Notes: generated by a model not told the origin, from the letters alone. DNA of 43,414 nucleotides from Gemella haemolysans (GCF_901873445.1 NZ_CABFLN010000012.1:1-43414); one strand, 5' to 3'. Shown: positions 29,952 through 38,289, numbered from the stretch's first letter. Made by a program: numbers and translations.

Positions 29952-29980
29952 AAACAGCAAACCTTTGTGATTTACTGTTT
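29949..29980 (-). terminator. Terminator after the DUF2004-like gene
   Basis: AAACAGCAAA (29952-29961) pairs with TTTACTGTTT (29971-29980) with one mismatch; on the minus strand it is followed by TTTTTTCTT. Confidence 0.7.
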
Positions 29981-30038
29981 CTAAAATTGTTCTATTCAAT
30001 TAGACAAACTGGAATTGTTGAGTTTCATCTTATACGCA

Positions 30039-30509
30039 TTAGCTTTCCCACGCAATGTTGCTATATTCAAAATCAGAGTGAAACTCAACACATAATATCT
30101 GGTCGTAGCCTAATGTAAAATCCACCACAAATGTTTGTTCATCTCCAAAGCCATGGCTTGCCATGCCTTCGAATTGCAAAAGATTTACCTTGTCTGCAAG
30201 AATAAGAGTTTTCGTCTTGTATGCTTCAAATACCTCTGGCACTTCTTCTTCAAAAAACGCAAAATATCCTTCTACATCACTGTCTGCGCTATTTTCGATG
30301 AAAAGTTTTCGGCAATATGTATTCCAGTAAACAGCCTTGTCAAAAAATTCCCCTGCTTTTTTCAGAGCAGTATCATTCGTGATTGTGTCTTTGCTAATAA
30401 ACAAAGACACTTCATTATCAAAGCCCTTTGGCACAGTTTCATAAAGTCCAAAATCTTCATCTTCTGGGATTGTTAAATTTGAAAATAATTCACTTTGCAG
30501 TTCTTTCAT
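30039..30509 (-). CDS. DUF2004-like protein
   Basis: A 156-residue acidic protein ending HSDFEYSNIAWES. The plan (a helical middle AGEFFDKAVYWNTYCRKLF and a C-terminal beta part with FTLGYDQILCVEFHSDF) looks like DUF2004, known from orphan immunity loci; the match is from memory and tentative. The start at 30509 has AAAGGTG 7 nt upstream; a longer frame from 30554 lacks a site. It stands alone between a degraded conjugative-element scrap and a terminator. Confidence 0.5.
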   Translation of the reverse strand: MKELQSELFSNLTIPEDEDFGLYETVPKGFDNEVSLFISKDTITNDTALKKAGEFFDKAVYWNTYCRKLFIENSADSDVEGYFAFFEEEVPEVFEAYKTKTLILADKVNLLQFEGMASHGFGDEQTFVVDFTLGYDQILCVEFHSDFEYSNIAWES

Positions 30510-30609
30510 GATAATCACCTTTCTTATTTTTATAGTTAATAATCTCTGCGTCAAATTTTAATTTGTTTCACTTAATATCTATAATATTGTATCATATTTT
30601 TACTAAGTT

Positions 30610-30906
30610 TTACAGTTCTAACTCATGCTTCTTTACCTGTGTTAGTTCCCTTTTTTCTTGCAGTAATTTATCTATACAACTTCTGACACTTTCAGCCTGT
30701 TCCACTTCTTTTCGTATATCTTTAATTTGAGAATATAGACTATCTTTTTCTTTCCTCAAAGTGCCAATTTCTACCTTCCATTTGGATATATTTAGAGTCT
30801 TGCTCTCGCCTAAATGTTCTTGGAGATATTTCTTTGCACTTTCAAATAAAATTAACGGTGTCATTGTCCATATAAGCGTCATAGAGCTTGTCCAAAGCAC
30901 TTTCAT
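30610..30906 (-). pseudogene. Relaxase C-terminal fragment (conjugative or mobilisable element)
   Basis: From about 30840 to the stop the frame reads KYLQEHLGESKTLNISKW, then a coiled-coil EIGTLRKEKDSLYSQI and a tail KKHELEL. This is like the C-terminus of the MobA/VirD2-type relaxases of Firmicutes integrative elements. The nuclease domain is missing. The upstream residues in this frame (MKVLWTSSMTLIW) are read out of frame through another gene, so no start codon is meaningful. Confidence 0.65.
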
Positions 30907-30991
30907 CGTTGATACCTTTTTCCACGCTTATAATTGCCTTAACGAAGTCCTTGTGGTTATTATTGACCATATCTTCTATTTGATTTCTCAT
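30842..30991 (-). pseudogene. 5' fragment of a conjugative-element gene, fused to the relaxase scrap
   Basis: A 49-codon frame beginning MRNQIEDMVNNNHKDFVKAI and running to DAYMDNDTVNFI. I believe it is the N-terminal part of a small accessory protein of integrative elements, but cannot name the family. It breaks off where the relaxase tail begins, in another frame. A deletion between two genes of an element explains the junction near 30842. Confidence 0.5.
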
Positions 30992-31016
30992 TTTTTAAAT
31001 TTATATAATTTGCAAT

Positions 31017-31068
31017 AAAAAGCGACAAATCCCCGAAATACAATATGTAAATCAGTCTGTCGCTTTTT
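31017..31068. terminator. Bidirectional terminator
   Basis: AAAAAGCGACA (31017-31027) and TGTCGCTTTTT (31058-31068) form a perfect 11-bp stem with a 30-nt loop and T-runs on both sides. It partly overlaps the end of a possible 25-codon frame and is probably part of the element remnant. Confidence 0.65.
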
Positions 31069-31129
31069 CTATTTCTTCAAACACAGTGCCTGCTAGGATA
31101 ATCAAAACTGCTATAGTTCCCCAAGACAT
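31052..31129 (-). CDS. Possible 25-residue membrane peptide
   Basis: A frame MSWGTIAVLIILAGTVFEEI followed by EKATD and a stop codon. It has one hydrophobic segment and ends within the terminator at 31017-31068. The ribosome site is poor. It may be a real small protein of the element remnant or chance; low confidence. Confidence 0.25.
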   Translation of the reverse strand: MSWGTIAVLIILAGTVFEEIEKATD

Positions 31130-31198
31130 ATGCAACTTTTTTATAACTTATTTATTTATCATAATTGTTGCAGCACCAACTTCAAATTTTTTTACATT

Positions 31199-32311
31199 TT
31201 ATTTAAATTTATGTCTCACACAGTCTACCATGAAGCAAGAAAACTCTGGATACAGCTTAAGCCTTACTTTTGGTTTGAAAGTTAGAGATTTTACACGAGA
31301 AATCATTTCTTCATATTCTCTTTTATCTTTTTCCAATTCCTCAATATATTTCTTCTTCTCTTCCTCGCTCACATAGTCATCATCAACTATAGCTTCTTTA
31401 ATAGCATCCATTAAATAGAGTCTATTTTTTTCTTCAAGGACAAAAAACTTTGCTTTTTCGTCCTTTAGCCATAAAGCATAATAATAGTGTTCCCAGTCAG
31501 CTAGATAGTATTGACAAATAACTTCATCGCTATAGTAATCTAAAAATTCATCGAATTCTTCAAGTACATAATAGGCATCAAAAATTTGCTCCGCAGAAAT
31601 ATCATCTGTTTTCAAATTGTGATTTTCATCTTCTCCTGACTTTACTTTTTCTAACCAAGATATTGCTTTATCTTTATTACCAAGATATACTTCGCAGTAT
31701 GCAATACTAAGCAATAGACTCATTCTATCAGGATATTGTTTTAATAATTCTAAAAATATTTCTTTAGCTTTCTCATATTCTTTGAGTTCATATAAAGAGA
31801 CTGCATGATTGAAGGAATATTCGTAACTATCATCAATATTTTTAGCTTTTTCAAAATATTTTTGACTCAATATAAGCCATTCTTTATTTTCATTAGACTG
31901 GTACATACTAAAGTAATAAAGCCCCAATCCTGTATATGTTTCAACAAAAGGAGAATCTAAATCCTTTGCTTTTAGTAAATATTCTAATGTTTCTTCAGTA
32001 TAATCATGGTTACATGCAATATTGGTGTAAACTCTTGCTTTTTGAGCATTATCTAAATAAATTTCAAATTTATCAAGAAAAGAATTTAAATATCTTATAT
32101 ACTCACCGCGTCTAAGCTCTAACTTTAACGAAGCAAGCGTACATACTATATCAATATCTGAAGGATATTCTTTTTGTTTGGATAACAAGTAGCTTTCCAT
32201 TTTTTTAAGGTATTCTGTTGATCTTTCATAGTCCTTTAAAAATGTCTCTTTATATCTATCCTCATATTCTTTTTTCTGCTTGTCCCAATATGCTTTTATT
32301 TCATTTATCAA
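31199..32311 (-). CDS. TPR-repeat protein
   Basis: A 370-residue helical protein with several tetratricopeptide-like repeats: LLKAKDLDSPFVETYTGLGLYYF, then FEKAKNIDDSYEYSFNHAVSLYEL, and EYEKAKEIFLELLKQYPDRM with SIAYCEVYLGNKDKAISWLEK. The start is a TTG at 32311, since GAGGAG lies 9 nt before it and no in-frame ATG with a site exists nearby. The C-terminus is basic (FKPKVRLKLYPEF). TPR proteins bind other proteins; no partner can be named. It lies in the orphan immunity run and starts 54 bp after the gene at 32366. Confidence 0.7.
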   Translation of the reverse strand: MINEIKAYWDKQKKEYEDRYKETFLKDYERSTEYLKKMESYLLSKQKEYPSDIDIVCTLASLKLELRRGEYIRYLNSFLDKFEIYLDNAQKARVYTNIACNHDYTEETLEYLLKAKDLDSPFVETYTGLGLYYFSMYQSNENKEWLILSQKYFEKAKNIDDSYEYSFNHAVSLYELKEYEKAKEIFLELLKQYPDRMSLLLSIAYCEVYLGNKDKAISWLEKVKSGEDENHNLKTDDISAEQIFDAYYVLEEFDEFLDYYSDEVICQYYLADWEHYYYALWLKDEKAKFFVLEEKNRLYLMDAIKEAIVDDDYVSEEEKKKYIEELEKDKREYEEMISRVKSLTFKPKVRLKLYPEFSCFMVDCVRHKFK

Positions 32312-32365
32312 AATCTGTACTCCTCATTAGTTAAAATTTAAGATTTTCTAATTTTCAATTTTTCA

Positions 32366-33040
32366 TTATCTATATCCAAAAATAGTAAAACATTTTTCAA
32401 CATCATCATATTCATAAGGAATACTAAATCTATTAAGCATACACTCTATTTCTATTTTTTTATCAGTAACACATGTCTTTGGCTCAATTAAACGCCCTTG
32501 CCCAATAACTTTCTCAAATTTACTTCTAATTTTAAACCATTCAACAATGCCCATATTCATATGAAAAAAATGTTCATCAGTATCAATCGTCCAATACACG
32601 CTAGGCTCTTCTTCATCAAAAAACGTCTTATATTGTATCGGGATGTTTCTCATGTTCTCCATGATGGAATCTATCAGTTCTTTCCATTTTGTATTGTTCA
32701 TAAAAGAGGTTAGATTTCTTTCTTCAAGAACCTGTTTAATTTTTTCTTTTTCAGTTTTTTTGTTGTTATATTTCCCATTTTCAATTTCGTCTATAATGTG
32801 TTGCATTACAGATAACGCTCTATCATCTATTCTTTGATAAACATAAGATGGCGATATACGTTGTTTATCTCTTTGTACATAATACCACCCGTAATGCACC
32901 CAACCAGTAACTATAAAATGGAAATCTCCCTCCCAACTTATATCGAAATAAATTCTATCTTCATCATTAGAACTACTTATTTTGATAACTCCACTTCTCG
33001 GATTTAGTTTTTCACATAAAATATCATTTATTAGTTTCAT
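32366..33040 (-). CDS. DUF6678-like protein with N-terminal extra domain
   Basis: A 224-residue protein in two parts. The N-terminal 95 residues (GVIKISSSNDEDRIYFDISW, VTGWVHYGWYYVQRD) form an unrecognised beta-rich domain. The C-terminal part starts NNTKWKELIDSIMENM and continues with YKTFFDEEEPSVYWTIDTDE and HMNMGIVEWFKI, the pattern of DUF6678, a domain typical of immunity-like genes. The fusion may be two immunity domains in one chain. A GGAAAAATAG site precedes the ATG. Assignment is from memory and tentative. Confidence 0.55.
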   Translation of the reverse strand: MKLINDILCEKLNPRSGVIKISSSNDEDRIYFDISWEGDFHFIVTGWVHYGWYYVQRDKQRISPSYVYQRIDDRALSVMQHIIDEIENGKYNNKKTEKEKIKQVLEERNLTSFMNNTKWKELIDSIMENMRNIPIQYKTFFDEEEPSVYWTIDTDEHFFHMNMGIVEWFKIRSKFEKVIGQGRLIEPKTCVTDKKIEIECMLNRFSIPYEYDDVEKCFTIFGYR

Positions 33041-33098
33041 CTATCACTATTTTTCCTTACAACTTTAAATTTACCTGTCTATTTCTAATACAAACATT

Positions 33099-33383
33099 TT
33101 ATTCTTCAAACTTTTCCTCAACATTAAAAATCACTTCACAATCACAACCAGCACCATTTTCTCGCAAAAATTCTATAACCTTTTCAATATTCGCATTTTT
33201 ATCTTTCAAAAACTCATTTGTTAAAGAAAAATCGTTATTACACTCTACCGTTTCTGATTTGTCATTTAGATAATCAAATAATTCATAAAATAATTTCTTT
33301 TCCATCGGTAAGTTCTCTTCAAATTCTTCCATTTGTTTGACTTGATATTCTTGTAAAAATTTTCTCTTCTCAAATTTGTTCAT
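33099..33383 (-). CDS. DUF2695 protein
   Basis: A 94-residue protein with the DUF2695 signature: CNNDFSLTNEFLKDK, then VIEFLRENGAGCDCEVIFNVEE. The two cysteines of CDCEV and an upstream Cys are typical. DUF2695 proteins are frequent in orphan immunity arrays. AAGGAG precedes the ATG. The neighbours on both sides are co-directional. Confidence 0.75.
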   Translation of the reverse strand: MNKFEKRKFLQEYQVKQMEEFEENLPMEKKLFYELFDYLNDKSETVECNNDFSLTNEFLKDKNANIEKVIEFLRENGAGCDCEVIFNVEEKFEE

Positions 33384-33420
33384 GACTTTTCTCCTTTATT
33401 AAATTGTTGTTTCAAATAGT

Positions 33421-33840
33421 TTATTTTTTTACGTTATACACCATATCTCCGCTGTTCCAAACATACATAATTGCCGTTACTGGTCGTTCCCCATCTTCTC
33501 GCAGCCATCCTGTATATGTAGTTGTGTTGCCATAATAGCCTTCAACAATGATTTCAAATTCTGAGTTTGTATATTCATCCATAAATTGTTGTAAACCAAT
33601 AGACTCTCCATTGAAACGTCCTTCACCTACAATTTTGTTAAATATCAATACATCACATAGGTCGATATCACATTTTTCAAAACATATTTCACCTGGGTAT
33701 GATCTTTCTTCACCTTCCACAAATTCATATATTTTATTAACTCTTAACATCAAAGTTTCGTTGTGATATTGGATTTCTTGTACCCTGCTATCATGAAGGC
33801 TGAAAAGAATGTTGCTATTTCTATCGTGTATAAACTTCAT
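33421..33840 (-). CDS. Hypothetical protein, possible immunity gene
   Basis: A 139-residue protein I do not recognise by name. It begins MKFIHDRNSNILFSLHDSRV; a HDSRV followed by beta strands is seen in several small immunity-like families. The middle has YPGEICFEKCDIDLCDVLIF, and the end MYVWNSGDMVYNVKK. No membrane segment. AGGAGG precedes the ATG, 40 bp after the end of the degraded Fic gene. Confidence 0.55.
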   Translation of the reverse strand: MKFIHDRNSNILFSLHDSRVQEIQYHNETLMLRVNKIYEFVEGEERSYPGEICFEKCDIDLCDVLIFNKIVGEGRFNGESIGLQQFMDEYTNSEFEIIVEGYYGNTTTYTGWLREDGERPVTAIMYVWNSGDMVYNVKK

Positions 33841-33880
33841 ACTGTTCCTCCTAATTTCACCTTAATATCTAGTTATTTAG

Positions 33881-34924
33881 CTACTTTTTTACATAAAAGG
33901 TCGCTCTTCCTTTACCATATCTTTCAATGTACTCTTCCTCAGTCAATTGCTTAAGCATATTTTCGATTGTAGCCTTTCCTACACTTGGAGCTAATTCCAT
34001 CATATCGCTTTTAGTAAATTTACCTAATTTCCTATCAATTACATTTCTAACAAGTTCAATTGTAGGCACTTTTTCGCCTACATAATCAACTCTTTCTTCA
34101 AAATCAATATAAGCGGCTAATATCGTTCTAAGAATATATTTTATAAATGGTAAAGGATCTTCTTTGTTTTCATGCCAACCTATCCCACTTTTTTCTAAAA
34201 CTATATAATAACTGTCTTTATTTTTTCTATTTTCCTTTCTAAACTGATATATTTCCCAATTACATATCCTTGTCTATATAACAAGAGAGTTGTTAATAAA
34301 CGACTCATTCTCCCATTTCCATCATTGAAAGGATGAATACAAAGAAAATCATGAATAAAAATTGGGATTAAAAGCAACGAATCCACATATTTTTTTGTCA
34401 AAAGCTATATTCAATTCATTACAAATTTGCTCAATTGCGCCTGGTGTTTCATATGGAGATAATGGCTTAAACCTTTCGATAACATTATCATGATTATCTT
34501 TTTCTACAATAGAATTTTGCGTATTTTTATATCTACCACCAATTCCTTTTTCACTATACTTAAATAGTTCTCTATGAAGTTGCAAAATATAATTACTGGT
34601 AATTGGAATATATTCATAACTTTCATGAATTATATTTAGTACATCTCTATATCCAAGAATTTCTTCTTCATCCCTATTTCTAGGAGTTGTTTTTTTAATT
34701 CATTAACTCTTTTATTCTGACTGCTGTAGTAACAATTCCCTCTATTTTATTAGAATCCTCTACGTTTTGAATTTTAGCAATTTCTACCAATTTATCTAAA
34801 ACAGCAGGTTTACGTGTCAAAAAAAGTTCTTATTTCCCCTATGTTCATGAATTTGTGAAAGTAGATTTATGATTTCACTATCCCACTTACTTCTTGCTAA
34901 ATTTTCATAATTAAATAATCTCAT
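33881..34924 (-). pseudogene. Fic family protein, broken by at least four frameshifts
   Basis: The pieces in order make a typical Fic protein of about 345 residues. The N-terminal Fic_N part begins MRLFNYENLARSKWDSEI and contains the inhibitory motif SNKIEGI; the Fic domain has the catalytic [12 protein letters not shown] near 34290; a C-terminal winged-helix segment ends RYGKGRATFYVKK. Single-base losses occur near 34830 (after HEHRG), near 34700 (after IKELMN), near 34390 (before the HPF motif) and near 34210 (in an A-run). The catalytic motif itself is intact. Fic enzymes AMPylate target proteins. Several breaks fall at homopolymer runs, so sequencing error should be excluded before calling the gene dead. 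The intact ribosome site is the same as at 22137. Confidence 0.85.
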
Positions 34925-35074
34925 TCACCTACCTCCTATTTACTTCGCCTAATTATAGCGTATTTTTAGGCGATTGTTAAGAATTTATGCGATTATTTAT
35001 ACTCTTTACTTTGTACTTCTGAGTTACTCCCATCAGTGGAATTTCTCCTTGATGACTAATCAATGATTTTCTTA

Positions 35075-35176
35075 CTACATTTCCTCATCTTCATCTTTTT
35101 CTTTCCATCTCGCACTAGCAACCGCAGCTGAGACAAACCCTAATATTAAGAATGCAGCTATAATAATTTTCACCAT
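35075..35176 (-). CDS. 33-residue membrane peptide
   Basis: A small frame MVKIIIAAFLILGFVSAAVA followed by SARWKEKDEDEEM. One N-terminal hydrophobic helix and a strongly charged tail make a plausible single-pass membrane protein. GGAGGAAAATT stands right before the ATG, better than chance. It begins 35 bp after the ABC-F gene in the same direction, so it is probably translated from the same mRNA. I know no family for it. Confidence 0.55.
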   Translation of the reverse strand: MVKIIIAAFLILGFVSAAVASARWKEKDEDEEM

Positions 35177-35210
35177 AATTTTCCTCCTAAATATTATCTC
35201 AACTTCTAAT

Positions 35211-36566
35211 TTACTCAAATTTTAAAACTTCTTTATTCGTGATATTTATAACCTTCGTTGCAACATTATCGATAAATTCCATATCGTGACTCACCATAAT
35301 TAGTATACCAGGATATTTCTTTAATATCTTCTCTACCGCTTCTATCGCAACAACATCTAAAAAGTTAGTTATTTCATCTAATAATAGTACATCAGTTTTT
35401 CTAAAGAGTAAACTCACGAAATAAAGTTTAACTTTCTCGCCTTTGCTTAAAACTTTTATCTTTTTGTTAATATCGTCACCTCTGAAATTTAGTAAAGCTA
35501 GTATATTTCTCAGTTCAATATCATCTAATGTAGTAGATTCTTTCACAAATTCAAACAATGTTTTCTCTTCCTCAAAAATATCAAATCTATTTTGTTCAAA
35601 ATATGCTACTTTCAAAGAACAAGGAATGGACTTTTTCACATATTTTAGAAAAGTAGTTTTCCCAGAACCGTTCTTTCCTTTAATTAAAATCTTATCTCCA
35701 CTAGCAAAAGTAAAACCAGGTGATGTCCAAAGAATTTTACCGTCTATTTCACAGTTTTTCGCGTCAATACAAAAACTCTTGTTATGACTTTCCTTGAAAA
35801 TTTCTAGAAACTCAATATCATACTTATCTTTTAACGACTTAGGTTTAATATTAGCCTGCAACTTATCTTCTTGTTTTGATATTTTTTTCTGCAATCTCTT
35901 TTGGTTTTTTGAAATTTTATTTTTTACACTTATAATTCTATAATCTGATCCACTCATATTCTTTGGCTTTCCAGATTTTTTCCCCTGTTCCTCTTTCATC
36001 TCTTGGATGCTTTTCTTTATCTTCTTAGCTTCTTTATTGTACTTTTGTAGTTCAGCTTCATACTCAGCAGTTTCAATTTCTTCTTGAAACTTGTACTCAT
36101 GATAATTTCCATTAAATTCTTTTACTGTATTATTTTCGATTATCCATAACTTAGTACAAACATTATTTAGAAAATTTCTATCGTGACTTGCTATACAAAA
36201 AGTTGCTGGAGTTCTTTTTATAAGATTCGCTATTTTGTTAGCATTATTATAATCTAAGTATGTTGATGGCTCGTCAAGTAAATATATCTCAACATTCGAT
36301 AATAAGCTACTTCTAATCTTGTTTACAACAACTTCTCCACCACTCTTTTTAAGAAGAGAATTTTCTCCAAATTCTAAAAACTCTGATGAAATGTTATTTT
36401 CATCTTTAAGCGAATCATCTATGTATTTTAACAGGGTTGTCTTCCCTGAACCATTTTTCCCTATTAAACCAATAATATCACCAGTATTTATACTCAATTT
36501 TTCAATTTTGAATAATATCTTCCCTTGTTTTTCAAACTCTATGTTTTTAATATTTAATATTTGCAT
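35211..36566 (-). CDS. ABC-F ATPase, Vga/Lsa-like (ribosome protection)
   Basis: A 451-residue protein with two ABC domains and no membrane segments. Domain 1: Walker A GKNGSGKTTLL (36-46), signature KSGGE (74-78), Walker B YLLDEPSTYLD. Domain 2: GKNGSGKTTFLK, signature LSKGEKVK, LLLDEITNFLD (Ile for the usual Pro). A long charged linker with KPKNMSGSDYR and many Lys joins them. The short spacing to a KSGGEV signature and the linker style resemble Vga/Lsa antibiotic-resistance ABC-F proteins, which remove lincosamides, pleuromutilins and streptogramins from the ribosome. The C-terminal extension of Vga is absent. The drug range cannot be told from sequence. A five-codon leader frame lies upstream. 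Confidence 0.8.
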   Translation of the reverse strand: MQILNIKNIEFEKQGKILFKIEKLSINTGDIIGLIGKNGSGKTTLLKYIDDSLKDENNISSEFLEFGENSLLKKSGGEVVVNKIRSSLLSNVEIYLLDEPSTYLDYNNANKIANLIKRTPATFCIASHDRNFLNNVCTKLWIIENNTVKEFNGNYHEYKFQEEIETAEYEAELQKYNKEAKKIKKSIQEMKEEQGKKSGKPKNMSGSDYRIISVKNKISKNQKRLQKKISKQEDKLQANIKPKSLKDKYDIEFLEIFKESHNKSFCIDAKNCEIDGKILWTSPGFTFASGDKILIKGKNGSGKTTFLKYVKKSIPCSLKVAYFEQNRFDIFEEEKTLFEFVKESTTLDDIELRNILALLNFRGDDINKKIKVLSKGEKVKLYFVSLLFRKTDVLLLDEITNFLDVVAIEAVEKILKKYPGILIMVSHDMEFIDNVATKVINITNKEVLKFE

Positions 36567-36597
36567 ACATTAACTCCTTTTTAATAAAATCTCTCTA

Positions 36598-36615
36598 TTA
36601 ATCTAATGTATCCAT
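36598..36615 (-). promoter_or_regulatory. Possible leader peptide of the ABC-F gene
   Basis: A tiny frame ATG-GAT-ACA-TTA-GAT-TAA (MDTLD) is preceded by GGGGGTGG 4 nt upstream and ends 32 nt before the ABC-F start. Resistance ABC-F genes are often controlled by ribosome stalling on such leaders. The site is short and unproven. Confidence 0.3.
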
Positions 36616-36727
36616 GCTTCCACCCCCGAATTGAGTTTTACTAGTGTTTATTTACCCATATTATACCAAAAATTAAAATAATTGAAAGCAATTTCTTTAA
36701 CAATTCTCTATTTAATAATAATATTTA

Positions 36728-36736
36728 TGCTATAAT
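36728..36736 (+). promoter_or_regulatory. M20 hydrolase promoter, extended -10
   Basis: TGCTATAAT (36728-36736), a perfect -10 with the extended TG. No good -35 is present 17 bp upstream. Confidence 0.5.
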
Positions 36737-36773
36737 TATATTTATAATTTAAAATAGCAATCTGGAGGTTTTT

Positions 36774-37928
36774 ATGATTGAAAAAATTATACAAGATGAA
36801 CTTGAAAAATTTTATCCAGAAATGATTGAACTTCGTCGCTATATGCATATGCATCCTGAAGTTTCATTTAACGAAAAAAATACAGCGAGATTCATTAAAG
36901 AATATTTAGAAAAAATTGGAATTACTAATATTAAAACAAGCGTCGGCTTAAATGGTGTAGTCGCAAGAATTAAAGGACAAGATTCTTCAAAAACAATCGC
37001 TTTTCGAGCAGACTTCGATGCCCTACCTATAAATGATGCAAAAGATACCCCATACAAGTCTACAATTCCTAATGCAATGCACGCTTGTGGTCATGATGGA
37101 CACACTACAGCATTACTTGCAACGTGTAAAGTTCTAATGGATTATCAAGAAGATCTTCCACATGATGTTGTCGCAGTTTTCCAATATGGAGAAGAACAAG
37201 CTCCAGGTGGAGCAAAACCTATGATAGATGCTGGTTGTTTACAAGGTGTTGATGCAATATTTGGTGCTCATCTTTGGACACCTCTTCCACTTGGAACTTT
37301 AGGACATAGTTACAGAGAACTATGTGCAGCTGCAGACAGATTTGAAGTAAAAATTAATACTAAGGAAAATGCAAATATTATTGCTGCTGAATTTGTTAGT
37401 ATGACTCAACACATAGTTTCACGATTTTCAAAACCAAGAGAAACACTTGTCATTACTTTAGGAAAATTAGAAAGTTCTGTTAAAGAAGCAAGTATTACTG
37501 GTACGATAAGACATTTTAATAAAGAACTTCATAAAATGGTACTAACTAAGCTTCAAAATTTATGCAAAGCTCTAGAAAATGAATATCCTAGCACTAATAT
37601 AGAATTTATTTATTACGGAGGTTATCCACCTCTTATAAATCACAAAAAAGGAACAATAGAAATACAAAAAGCAACTTCTAAAATTCTTCCTGATATTAAA
37701 CAAGTGGAAATCGAACCTCTTATGATTGGAGAAGATTTTGCATATTATGTTGAAGAAGTACCTGGTACATTCTTCTTAATTGGTGCCGGAAATTCTACAT
37801 TTGCTAAGTATCCACACCACCACCCAAATTTTGATTTTGAAGAAGAAGTAATGAAACAAACAGCTTCAATTTTCTTAACACTAGCATTTGATTCTGCTAA
37901 TGTAATAATAAATCTTAAGGGGGAATAA
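36774..37928 (+). CDS. M20 family metallohydrolase lacking the lid loops
   Basis: A 384-residue amidohydrolase of the aminoacylase / IAA-amino-acid-hydrolase type. Metal-site motifs are intact: RADFDALPI, MHACGHDGHTT (Cys105, His107), YGEEQAPGG (Glu140-141), GAHLW (His166) and the C-terminal HHHPNFDFEE. The lid domain (about 189-290) is odd. Where relatives have a GKGGHGAxPH loop after the first strand, this one has only KINTKENANIIAA; where they have SGTAFNVIP it has LESSVKEASITG. Both missing loops occur in the next, tiny gene, whose GGGGG ribosome site overlaps the end of this one. Substrate unknown; N-acyl amino acids or short peptides are typical. Confidence 0.9.
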   Translation: MIEKIIQDELEKFYPEMIELRRYMHMHPEVSFNEKNTARFIKEYLEKIGITNIKTSVGLNGVVARIKGQDSSKTIAFRADFDALPINDAKDTPYKSTIPNAMHACGHDGHTTALLATCKVLMDYQEDLPHDVVAVFQYGEEQAPGGAKPMIDAGCLQGVDAIFGAHLWTPLPLGTLGHSYRELCAAADRFEVKINTKENANIIAAEFVSMTQHIVSRFSKPRETLVITLGKLESSVKEASITGTIRHFNKELHKMVLTKLQNLCKALENEYPSTNIEFIYYGGYPPLINHKKGTIEIQKATSKILPDIKQVEIEPLMIGEDFAYYVEEVPGTFFLIGAGNSTFAKYPHHHPNFDFEEEVMKQTASIFLTLAFDSANVIINLKGE

Positions 37929-37933
37929 TAGAT

Positions 37934-38215
37934 ATGAATACATATTTAGTTACTATTTATGGTAAAGGCGGACACGGGGCTGAACCTCATGAAGCTATCG
38001 ATACAACAGTTATCGCTAGTGAATTTGTTAGAAAAATCACAAAATATAAAAACATTGAGATAATCTCTGTAAAAAGTGGTGATGCTTTTAATGTAATCTC
38101 TGGTAAGGCAGAAATTAATTTAAAAACAGATAATTTAGAACAATTGAAATCAATACTATCTTCACTGCTTATATATTACGGTGAGCAGACTAGATTTGAA
38201 ATAATAGAAAATTAA
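37934..38215 (+). CDS. Free-standing M20 lid (dimerisation) domain
   Basis: A 93-residue protein that is only the lid domain of an M20 peptidase. Residues 5-19 read LVTIYGKGGHGAEPH, which is the canonical first strand and loop; residues 47-55 KSGDAFNVI are the second conserved loop; AEINLKTDN follows as the next strand. There is no metal-binding domain. The preceding hydrolase has lost exactly these two loops. AAGGGGG lies at the end of that gene and the start codon follows its stop by 5 nt, so the two are made together. The lid His of GGHGA usually reaches the active site, sometimes across the dimer, so it could complement the hydrolase in trans. This is inference. Confidence 0.85.
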   Translation: MNTYLVTIYGKGGHGAEPHEAIDTTVIASEFVRKITKYKNIEIISVKSGDAFNVISGKAEINLKTDNLEQLKSILSSLLIYYGEQTRFEIIEN

Positions 38216-38276
38216 AAAGACTGAAAGTAGCTTGAAATCAAGATTTCATAGAAATCTTCAAGTTACCTCAGTCTTT
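38216..38276. terminator. Bidirectional terminator
   Basis: A long stem (AAAGACTGA ... TCAGTCTTT outside, AAGATTT / AAATCTT inside) with a few mismatches, T-run on the plus side (ATTTTTT). It lies between convergent genes. Confidence 0.85.
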
Positions 38277-38289
38277 ATTTTTTAATGAT

